Shown here in pieces: positions 43,119-51,839 of a stretch of DNA of 58,630 bases. Each line of letters starts with the position of its first letter. The first letter of the stretch is position 1. The stretch spans positions 1 through 58,630 of the forward strand of contig JANBQC010000109.1 in assembly GCA_027576995.1 (NCBI GenBank). The letters run 5' to 3'. The notes under the pieces are model-generated. The model did no database searches, was not told the origin of the DNA, and saw only the letters and a list, made by a program, of their open reading frames with translations. A program made the position numbers and the translations under genes. Source of the DNA: Dimargaris cristalligena (lineage: Eukaryota > Kickxellomycota > Dimargaritomycetes > Dimargaritales > Dimargaritaceae).

Positions 43119-44282
43119 ATGAGATGCTTGCTTTTAATGGGGTTATTGGTGGCGGAATTCGACAGTATAACCGCAGCCGGTCAATATCAACAAGAGCCAT
43201 ATCTGCTTTCAAGCAACCTTGGAGCCCGTATCTCGGATACGGTCGCCTCATCCTGGGAAGAATCACTGCGTCTTTTGGACAACAACTACCAATCGTTTGA
43301 ACTCAATTTATTCACAGCGATGGCTCAGGGCCACAGCGATATACTACCACCACCCCCGGCGCCATCGTTGGATAATCCTAGTCTGGTGACGGATGTAGGC
43401 ATGAGTCACTGGGATGAGACCTTCCGGACCGACCGTTTGCCGTTTCCTGGTAATGATGATATCTTTACACTCGACCCGGAAATCTATTCGATATTAGCCC
43501 CCAGTTCATTACTAACCAGCCTTCCACCGTGGCCAAATCCAAGTGAGCCATCCCTACCCGAATCCTCCCTTTGGCCGGCATCCCCCCGGGACGGTGACTC
43601 CAGCACGGGGGACACCTCATCCATTCATTTGGTATCCGAAGAAACGGTTACCCACATCCCACCCGAGGACCAGGTCCCTTCATCTCCACAGCGAACGCCG
43701 TTCTCTCCCACCCCTGAATCCGCACCTCCCGTTAAAAAACGGAAACGAAACCGCAAATCGCAGACAAGGACCGTGGAAAGTAGTATCGAAGCGTGTAAAT
43801 CACTCTCCCACCGCATTTTCCCTAAACTACCTATCCCGCCACTATCCGAATCGACCATATCGACGGAATTCCTCCCAAGACTTCGAGTTAACCTTAATAG
43901 CCAAATATCGCTCTACTTCTCCCACGTTAAATCGATATTATTTCTGAAGTACTCCGGGGTCCCCCACCAAACTAACGAATTTGAGCGTAAATTATCCCGA
44001 TTCTTCACATCAACCAAGGCGGAAATCGAGCCCCACTACTTCTACGCCATTGACTGGGATGGCCACGGGGAGAAGTTTATTTTACATGCCTTCACCAATA
44101 ACCAAGGTCACCAATGTGAGGATCTACGAAACCTAGTGGATACGGCGTCACCTTACATACGATTCAGCAAGTTCCCATTAATCGCCAATGCCGACACTCT
44201 CAAAGACGAATTCGACCTGCAGCTTTCGGCATATGTCACCAAACTACAAACAAAAGATCCGGAGCTTTTTACCCAGCTGTGA
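43119..44282 (+). CDS. Novel protein with hydrophobic N-terminus and NLS
   Basis: Open frame of 387 residues from a real ATG. The first 10-12 residues (MRCLLLMGLLVA) look like a weak signal peptide. Residues 75-205 are Pro/Ser/Asp-rich and disordered. A basic cluster KKRKRNRK at 206-213 is a classic nuclear-localisation pattern. Residues 225-387 form a probable folded domain with many aromatic and charged residues (YFSHVKSILFLKYSG, then HYFYAIDWDGHGEKFILHAF). No family recognised. A CAG acceptor-like site at about 43317, next to the in-frame ATG at 43320, raises the alternative that the first 67 codons are leader or intron and the protein starts MAQGHSDIL. In that case the signal peptide would be spurious. 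Confidence 0.6.
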   Translation: MRCLLLMGLLVAEFDSITAAGQYQQEPYLLSSNLGARISDTVASSWEESLRLLDNNYQSFELNLFTAMAQGHSDILPPPPAPSLDNPSLVTDVGMSHWDETFRTDRLPFPGNDDIFTLDPEIYSILAPSSLLTSLPPWPNPSEPSLPESSLWPASPRDGDSSTGDTSSIHLVSEETVTHIPPEDQVPSSPQRTPFSPTPESAPPVKKRKRNRKSQTRTVESSIEACKSLSHRIFPKLPIPPLSESTISTEFLPRLRVNLNSQISLYFSHVKSILFLKYSGVPHQTNEFERKLSRFFTSTKAEIEPHYFYAIDWDGHGEKFILHAFTNNQGHQCEDLRNLVDTASPYIRFSKFPLIANADTLKDEFDLQLSAYVTKLQTKDPELFTQL

Positions 44283-45827
44283 TTTACTGCCCATGTTTGG
44301 TTATAGTTTATTTACATGTCAGTTATTGGCAGGTAATCTACTTTGTTGGTAATGCACCCCCAACTCGGCTAATCTACTCGAGGTTTAAAAACTCACTATG
44401 TATTTGAAATAAACGACTCTTGAGGTATGTATCACACTGATTAACTCCAAGCCAGTGGTTGGGGTTGCTTAAGGGATTCACTACTTGGGTATCGTACTTG
44501 GGGATATTGGACAGATGGGTTCTACTAGACTGCGAACTGCCATCAATCCTGCATTTCCTACCAGGTGATGGGGGGGGATGGCAAAATATATTGATTACCC
44601 AAGTGGACGGGGTACTAACTTTGGGGTGGGCGCACATTGTAGGATACCCAAATAAATGGTGCATAGCCCGAGCTAACTTTTTTATAGGTACGGTGGGCGC
44701 TGAAGGTATTCTATCTTAGAATAGTAAGGTTAGTGCTGGAAGGTATCCACGGGCATCCAGAGGACCTCAATGGAAATTGAACCACCCATATAGACTGGGA
44801 AAGCTGATGAAGCATGTGTAGGTTACGGGGCGTCACCATGGGTAGAGGGCCATGGTATATCCGTACCTAATCATGCGTCGACTATAGCAAAGGGGCGTAG
44901 TCCTTTGGGTGCAAATTTACTTGTACCATATCCCGTAAAACAATATTTATATATTTATATATTTATTAAAAAAGGACACGCCCGGTATATCGATATACCA
45001 GAAAGCATATTAACGGGGCCGGGATCTATCGGTTCAAAAGTACCCTGCAATTTTTACTATTCAATTCCAACTCAAAACCTATGTACAGTCGGGTGTTACC
45101 TCCCCCATATAGCCCAGTTGTAGTAACTAGTTAGATTTTGATGTCTAACGAAGATCAAAATCCTGATTTGTTGGGGAACAGCCTTACGTACTTTGTGAAG
45201 AATTGGGAGGCCTGGACCGGGGTTTCGCTCACTAACTATACCCCACCCTGTCCTACCAGCCTCTTTTGTCGCAGCCATACTTTAAACCTACCTTACACTT
45301 GCTACTGCTGTGTATTATGATATTATCCAGTGCTCTGGGGCTCCAGCAGCCCAGTAGGATACTTTAAAGCCCATCAAAAGGATTACCTGTCCTAACGGTT
45401 CACAGAGCTCCGTCCACCCAAGTGTTGGCCTATATACAACGAAAGCCACCCTTAATTCAGCAGATGGGAATGCTCATGCACAGATATTTTAATGATTTGT
45501 ATAATCAGCAATAGGTACATGTGTACACATTGGAAACTATTTATCTAAAGTATTATTGTAGTTTATAAAATATAAAAATAGGAATTCTCGCGACTGTGAA
45601 ACCTCATAGATGGCCATGCGCAATACGATTATTGGGAAAGAACCCAAAGGGCGACAGTCGTTGAGATTGCCCCTGGTATAATATTCGACAACACCATCTA
45701 TTCCAAATAAGAGTGATATCCGTCCATACCCGAATATCACATTTCCAAGGGTGAATACATAAGCAATAAACCCGATGGGCAATTCATATCAGCTCTCGGA
45801 CGTGGGCTTCCCGAGGATAAGGGGCCT
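44283..45827. other. Spacer (1.5 kb)
   Basis: No supported gene. A short plus-strand frame with a real ATG at 45141 (MSNEDQNPDLLGNSLTYF) reads like protein for about 28 codons and may be an exon or relic. Nothing around it confirms this. Confidence 0.45.
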
Positions 45828-46382
45828 CTAACGTGTGGCCCCAAAGCTATTTGCGAGATTCGGGTAAAGTTGGCTAATCATGTTGAACTTATCGTCATCG
45901 TAGTAATATCCTAGCCAGTAGGGTGAGAGATACAAAAGCGCCGGAATTTTTTTCAGCCACCAGGTGTTAAAATACTTATCGACGCTGACCTGACTGGGTG
46001 ATTCAAACTCCTTCTCCACTTCCTCTTTAAGAATTTCGCGGGCCCTTTCTGCTCGCTGGCGGCGGTCCTCTTCCGGATTGAAATAGCTAAACCAATAATG
46101 TTCTTCCTGTGCCGCCGACTGCTACTGGTAGGTTTCCTCCATTTGGGGATCCAGTTTAGGTTTCTAATGATCGGCGGAGTCTTTCCAAAAATTATCCGCC
46201 GCCTCGTCTTCACTGTCAGCTCGTTCCTTTGATGTATCGTATAATCCCCACTGCAGGATTTCGGAATTGGTCAAGGCGGGGTTGGCCGAGCCAGGCAAGA
46301 TATAGCTGGCCGATACATAGAGCGTCGTTGGAAGGCTGGCGACTAGGGCGAGGGCGTTGAGGATTGTGTAAGTTGGGCGCAT
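45828..46382 (-). pseudogene. Secreted-protein ORF with two in-frame TAGs
   Basis: From the ATG at 46382 one reading frame is kept for 184 codons to a TAG at 45828, interrupted only by TAG at codon 73 (46166-46164) and codon 87 (46124-46122). The N-terminus is a signal peptide (MRPTYTILNALALVASLP, cleavage near VSA). The rest is acidic then aromatic-rich (VDKYFNTWWLKKIPALLYL, then GYYYDDDKF). Both stops could come from CAG by one C-to-T change. Alternatively a 3n intron with donor GTATCG after codon 22 and acceptor AGCAG near 46119 would remove both stops and keep the frame. TAG ends several intact genes in this window, so reassignment is unlikely. No family recognised. Confidence 0.5.
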
Positions 46383-48129
46383 GGTGGCCAGTATTACAGG
46401 ATAGTAGAAAATGGTAGTGGCTTAAATGGCGGTATCGATCAACCCGGTAGGGAAGCCGCAATAAAATAAGGTCGAACAAAACTAAGGTGCGCTGGAATAA
46501 TAAAAGGAAAAGGTTTAAGCGAGGGGCGACAGGTAAACGATATATGATAAGGTGGTTGTTGGTCAGTGTAGAAGGGAAATGGCTGCCCTTTTATATTGAA
46601 ATTAACCGGAACCACCAGTCAACACCACTAGCGGTTTATAGCTGGGGGGGTGACCTTGGGCTTAACTTGACTTAGTTGGGCAGTTTATATATATATACTA
46701 AAATGCCTGTACATGCGATAGGCCCATCCTTAACATAGGCGGACAGTACCCTTGCGGTCTAGCCCGAATGGCACCGTCAACGGGGGGTAGGCAGAAGGGC
46801 TATATTCATTTGAACGAAAGGCACCACAGCTGTACCCCCTTTTCACTTGCGGACCCTGCTTCTTCAACCAGATTGTTCGTTATACAGCCTAATTGGATCT
46901 CCCCACGTTGCCTATGAGTGGCCTCCTTCGGGAATCCAGCTTTTATTTTAGTGGTTTGACGCGGTCCAGAATATTCACAGTTGTTACATAACCATTGGAT
47001 CAGTGTATCCCCCTATTTTTCGGGGTGTTTCTTTTCTTTTGGTTGAAGCCGACATCCCAGCTTTTTGTCGCGTTTCAATTTTTCGCAGCATGAATCATTG
47101 AACATTCCCTTTTTCTATGTATCCCATGGAAGCACATGTACTCGCCGTGGCAATTGGTCGTGGGTATTGAGAGGTAGAGAAGGGAGAGGGGGGAGAAAAC
47201 ATGGGCGGGGTGAATGAACCACCGTCCGAATGCAGCAGTTCCCTTACATTTTGGTAAATGCGGCCGCTATTTAAAACGCATTTTACGTCCCCAAGTGCAT
47301 GTTTTGTTTTTCGATAATCGATACTCCGCCCTTTCGATTTGCGGCAACTGGTAGGACCTAACAAGACCCAGGTCCCAGTACTAAGCCTGCCCTCTAAAGA
47401 TCAACTTGGCTGGCTAAGAGCTGACCGGTCAAATCGTATAATGGACCTTTACATAAAGGAAAGGGGAAGAAAAGAAGGTGAGGCCAATGGGCCGGGTAGC
47501 CTTATCGTGACAGTGTGCCTCGCACAGACGGTCGCCCTTGTGATACTATTATATTCAACATGGAAATCGAAGTGGTGCAGCGCAGAAGGGTGGGAGGTAT
47601 GCAACCCTAGGCTGTGTTATAGCCAAGCGGAGTGCCGCCGATAATTTGCCCACATACCATTTGAGAATATTCACGACCATCTAATAGGTATATACTTTAT
47701 TGGTTGGGGATCTGTCCGATTATTCCAGGGCCTATCAATGTGAACAGAAGATTTTACAGAGCGCAGTTGAAACAAAAGGAGGGGAGCTTTACGGAGAGTA
47801 GCTTCTGTTTAAAGCATGGCCAAAAGACGGGCTAGGGACAATGTCTCGAGGCATGCCGTGTAGCTAAAGCGGTCACTTGAATGGACTCGAACCCCATCCG
47901 GGAGGCTAAGGGCGTATAGGTAACGCTTCCCCAAAGTAGAGCGCGTAGAAATCGTTTGTTATAGTGGGTAGGTAGGTAGGTGTCGTCGAACCAGCTTGGA
48001 GAGGGGATATAAACATACCCGGAAGACCACATGGCGAGAAGGTAAAAAGCAAAAGGCGTCCCCAAAACAACGTGTTCATCACAATCGCACTAATGGGGAG
48101 ATATTGGGGTATCCAATCGACGTCGGAGG
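46383..48129. other. Spacer (1.7 kb) with diverged MITE-like copy
   Basis: No supported gene. Holds a partial element copy near 46800-46906 and a GTAG tetranucleotide run at about 47967-47982. A tRNA-like T-arm near 47882-47897 was examined and rejected. Confidence 0.5.
46800..46906 (+). mobile_element. MITE-like element, diverged copy D
   Basis: Matches copies A-C mainly at the inner termini: CAGCTGTACCCCCTTTT at about 46827 and GTTCGTTATACAGCCTAATTG at the 3' side, followed by GGATCTCCCCAC. The centre is shorter and poorly conserved. Confidence 0.45.
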
Positions 48130-49194
48130 CTAGGTGGAGCGTAAACGGGCAGTGGTCTCCCGAAACACCGGCGTGACCTCGGGGTCCCGTAGAATCTGGG
48201 ACTCCACGGCCAACTGGCCCATCTTGCGGCGCAACTCCACTTGTGAATGGCCGGACGCGAAGGGCGCGAAAGCGTGTTCGTACATGCCTACCGTTTCGCT
48301 GAGGATATTCGCGACCACATTCTGGTTTTTATGAATCAGGGCATGTTGCTGCTGGCCGGCGGGGGGGAAATACAGAGGGCCCAGCTGGGACAGCGCCAGA
48401 ACAAACGACCAGTAGAGTTGGCGGAGCACCATAATCCACTCGTGCAGGGTTAGATAATGGGGGCCCAAGCGGCGCAGAAAAAGCAGAAAGGCGGGGGCCG
48501 GGGCCACGGCCGAAGCGGTGGTGGCGGCGGTCGCGGTAAACTGGCCGACCAGGGAGTTGGCTAGGGGCGTGTTCACGTGGGTAAGGAGGTACAGCTCGAG
48601 GCTGGCCAGCAGAATAATGCCCATGATACGCACCACCCGGCCGAACTGGTCCTTGTTAATGAAATGGAAGATGACCAGCATAATGCCGGACCTAATGTAA
48701 TGGCCCATCAGCGACGATCGGGCCTCCCGCACGTAGTCCTGGAAAGTGCTACAATGGCTGCATTTGAGGTAGGAGGAACCCATCACTTCGTAGCCGAGTC
48801 GCTTGGCCGGGTCATTGAGGGCCTCGTAGGCCTGGCGGAGTCGAATCATCATGGTCTCGTCGCCCGAGGCGGACTTGTCGGGGTGGTGCTGCAGGGACAG
48901 CCGCCGGAAATTGGTCCGCAGTTCCTTAGGCGTGAAGTTAGAGGGATCGACCTGCAGAAGCTGGTAATGGTTGGGGGGAATGCGATACAGGGCCTGGCCG
49001 ATGCTGTACACCAAGTACGCGACCACCACTAAGGTGTAGAAGCGGCGGTTGTGGGTTCGGTACCGGGCACTTCCCGGAGGCGGTTGGTCGGCCGGGCGGA
49101 AGGAATAGTACTGCTTCTGGAGAAAACTGATGAGAAAGTTGGGTAGAATGGCCCAGCCAAGAAAGCTGTCCCACATTTCCATAGAGGAAGACAT
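48130..49194 (-). CDS. Membrane-anchored J-domain (DnaJ) protein
   Basis: Hsp40-type co-chaperone with membrane anchors, probably in the ER or another endomembrane, presenting Hsp70 to membrane clients. The 354-residue product has a hydrophobic N-terminal stretch (8-26) and a first clear TM at 53-69. The J domain spans about 75-140 with the catalytic HPD at 104-106. A CSHC pair follows at 145-148, then two hydrophobic segments (about 168-205) and another at about 255-275, and a polar C-terminus. No G/F region or client-binding zinc domain, so it is a type III J-protein. Start ATG at 49194; a second in-frame ATG is at codon 5. It resembles uncharacterised fungal J-proteins with several TM segments. 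Exact orthologue not identified. Confidence 0.85.
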   Translation of the reverse strand: MSSSMEMWDSFLGWAILPNFLISFLQKQYYSFRPADQPPPGSARYRTHNRRFYTLVVVAYLVYSIGQALYRIPPNHYQLLQVDPSNFTPKELRTNFRRLSLQHHPDKSASGDETMMIRLRQAYEALNDPAKRLGYEVMGSSYLKCSHCSTFQDYVREARSSLMGHYIRSGIMLVIFHFINKDQFGRVVRIMGIILLASLELYLLTHVNTPLANSLVGQFTATAATTASAVAPAPAFLLFLRRLGPHYLTLHEWIMVLRQLYWSFVLALSQLGPLYFPPAGQQQHALIHKNQNVVANILSETVGMYEHAFAPFASGHSQVELRRKMGQLAVESQILRDPEVTPVFRETTARLRST

Positions 49195-49538
49195 GGTGTG
49201 AATAGTTAGGGCAGGGATAATGGAGTAAAGGTGACTGGATGGTAATAGTAATGGCAGTGGCGGTTGTTCAAGGTGCCTTAGAAAGCCATGGGAGAAGGTA
49301 AAATGGGACGACTACCAGAGCGGAGCTGGGGGGGAGAAGGGCACCTGCTGCTTTGAAGAGAATAATTCGTTATTGAGGGAAAAGGGAAGTTGGGATAATC
49401 AAGGGAAGAGGAGCCAAATGGAGCAGCTCCTGTATTTAGGGTTGCGCATTAAATCTGAGCCGAAAGAGCGGTTAATGGTCCAATCACTGCATCCCAACGA
49501 AGCAAGTGCGGGTTAGGTGTTCCCTTTGTAATTCTCTT

Positions 49539-49989
49539 TTAAAGCGGAATCAAAGACCCCAAGACCATTAAAACTGGTGTTCGATTAACGAGGCGAACAG
49601 GGAAAAGGAAAAAGGGCCTCTCCCCGACGATACCTGCAAGCACTGCTTTTAAATTAATAGCGGCTAAAGTTGGGGCACGGCCGTTCGGGGATGCTCCCCG
49701 GATATCGATGAAGACGGCCCAATCTACCCTGGAGCCTTGAGATTCCGCACCGAGGCGAATCAATACGGCCCCGCTGGGATGAACAGCCTCTGCCTTCGCC
49801 AAACCCTAAAACTTAAAGAAAATATGCGTCGCATTTACAAGGTTCCTATACCGCGATTAGTTTGGTCACTACAGCAACCTTTAATCCTGGCCAACGCTGT
49901 TTCCGTAGCACCATTGATGTCTGTGGACCATTTGACCTTATAAACTGGTATTCGAGCCACTTGTTGATGTCATTTATGGACATTGCCAT
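49539..49989 (-). other. Possible small two-exon gene or relic
   Basis: A minus-strand frame 49808-49539 (about 89 codons) is preceded by an excellent acceptor (TTTTCTTTAAGTTTTAG) and encodes protein-like text such as VHPSGAVLIRLGAESQG. Upstream, a frame with ATG at 49989 or 49983 runs about 45 codons (SINDINKWLEYQF) to a phase-0 GTATAG that could splice to it, but the intron would be only about 46 nt, much shorter than others here. No family recognised. Confidence 0.25.
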
Positions 49990-50016
49990 AGTAAATTGGC
50001 TGACCTCAAGTTCTGG

Positions 50017-50020
<4 letters not shown>

Positions 50021-50047
<27 letters not shown>
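50021..50047. repeat. AT dinucleotide repeat
   Basis: About 13 AT units in the divergent spacer. Confidence 0.92.
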
Positions 50048-50050
<3 letters not shown>

Positions 50051-50449
50051 TCACCACGAAAAATCATTACGTCAAAGATAGTTTTTATATCTGTGCCCCA
50101 GGGCCATTTCATCTTTCTAGTCGTAAACCGAACATACACCTGTTCTGTTCCAAAATAATGGCCAGGGGTTGATAAGGGCTTTACGGAAGTCGAAATCTTG
50201 GCCCTAGGTTTTTCACATTCATACCGGCCTTGACTGCTTAACCATAGATTTTTCCTTTTTTTTTTCCTTCTCTCTACTCTCTCTCTCTCTGCATTCATTG
50301 CTACAGAAGCTGGGTCCACTGATCCCCCCAGGCAATTCTTTTTAACCATTCAAAGGTTAAGTCCGTGATTTATTGCCCGTTTTTATCTTATTTTACTTCA
50401 TTGCATTCCTATATTCGGACGTTCGTCAAATTCCCTACATTCCCCAGCC

Positions 50450-51588
50450 ATGTCGTCGTCCGCCCCTTCCCCCTTTGTACTGTCAGCCGCCGCCTTTGAA
50501 AAGATCGCTCCGGAGGAATACTACAAGCGGTTCACCTCCCAGAAGATCCGACCCGATGCCCGGCGCTTCCCCGCATTCCGGCAAACTTCGGTGCAAATAA
50601 GTAGGTAGTCAGCCCATTCTGAAGCCCCGTGGAGGAACGCAGAACTAACAAAATCCTTCTTTCCGGCTCAGATAAAAAGATGCCTTCTGGCTGTCCCGGG
50701 AATGCTTCGATCCATTGACATCAGTAGGAGGCTCTCGAATAAATCTTTATATCCGTGGTTTACTTGGGTAGCTTCACTTATTCTCACGTCTTTTGGAACC
50801 AGTACTAATAATGCCATGGCATTTAACGCCACCCCCCACACGTCCGCATCACAGACTCGATCAGCACGGCGTACGGCTCGTCGGTAGTTCGCCAGGGAAA
50901 TAATATGGTCATCTGCGGTATCAAGGGTGAAGTCGCCGAGCCCAAATTTGCCACCCCCAAACAAGGCTACGTGGTCCCCAATCTCGAGCTCTCCCCCATT
51001 TGCTCGGCCGATTTCGCCCCCGGTGCCCCCAGCGAACTCGCCCAAACCATTAGCCACCGCCTAGACCAACTGGTCCGGACCGGTCACCTGCTGGACCTCG
51101 AACAGCTGTGTATCGTCGAAGGAGCCGCCGTCTGGACCCTGTACGTCGATATCACGTGTCTGGCGTTCGATGGCAATATCCTGGATGCCGCCCTACTGGC
51201 GCTGACGACCGCCCTCCAGAATACCAAACTCCCCCGCGCGACTTTCCACGAAGAAACATCATTGATCACCGTCGAACCCACCTCCCCTTCTACCCAAAGT
51301 GCCGATTCCGCTACGGTGGCCCTGACCGTAGCTCGACCCCTCTTTGCCGCTAGCTTCGCCTGTTTGCCCGATGGCGTGATTCTGGCCGACCCTAATGCGA
51401 CCGAGGAAAAGGTGGCCGAGACCCTCGTCTCCATCGTGTTGGATACGAGTGGCCAATTAGCCCACGTTTGGTCTCACGGTAAGACCGCCGTCGCCAACTC
51501 TCCCACAATCCAGGCATGTATTGAGCAAGCCCGGCAGCGGGTTTCGGAACTCCAAAACATTATTCAATTGGCGGCTCCCAAAGCATAA
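50450..51588 (+). CDS. RRP43: Exosome core subunit Rrp43 (EXOSC8-type)
   Basis: RNase PH-fold subunit of the six-membered ring of the RNA exosome, inactive itself, forming the RNA channel. Two exons: 50450-50600 and 50855-51588. The 254-nt intron is GTAGGT...TCACAG in phase 1, creating an AAC codon at the join (SVQI-N-SISTAYG). The product is 294 aa. FEKIAPEEYYKRF and KIRPDARRFPAFR at 15-45 are the usual start of the Rrp43/Rrp42 group. Then come VICGIKGEV (about 70), CIVEGAAVWTLYVDITCLAFDGN in the centre of domain 1 and CLPDGVILADPNATEE in domain 2. Similarity to human EXOSC8 (276 aa) decides Rrp43 over Rrp42. The ATG at 50450 follows CCAGCC. Confidence 0.88.
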
Positions 51589-51839
51589 ACCCCTTTACTC
51601 TACTGACCTGGATAACCCATTTTACGAACTTCATACTAAACGTATTTATAAAGTATCGGTTCAAAAGCAACATTGACCAAGAAATTCGATTGTTTTACGC
51701 CCCAGACATCTTAATGATTGAACTATAGTACACGTGCAATAAAACATATATATATATATAAATAGGATCTTACCAAACCCGATTCGGGTTGATTCAAATG
51801 CTATGAGACCATGAGTAATCACCTATACAGATAACCAAA

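Larger units (their letters stand above)
49195..50449. other. Divergent spacer J-protein / Rrp43
   Basis: Holds an AT dinucleotide run at about 50021-50047, a polypyrimidine stretch just before the Rrp43 start, and a possible small minus-strand gene or relic at 49539-49989 listed separately. Confidence 0.5.

Noticed and set aside
45828..46382. Reassigned TAG codon
   Set aside because: TAG ends UPF3, MPP6, Hel2, the PPR gene and the J-protein at the expected lengths, so it is a stop in this genome.
47870..47960. tRNA gene on the minus strand (GGTTCGAGTCC-like T-arm)
   Set aside because: Only the T-loop consensus fits. The T-stem pairs just two of five bases, and no acceptor or anticodon stem could be built around it.
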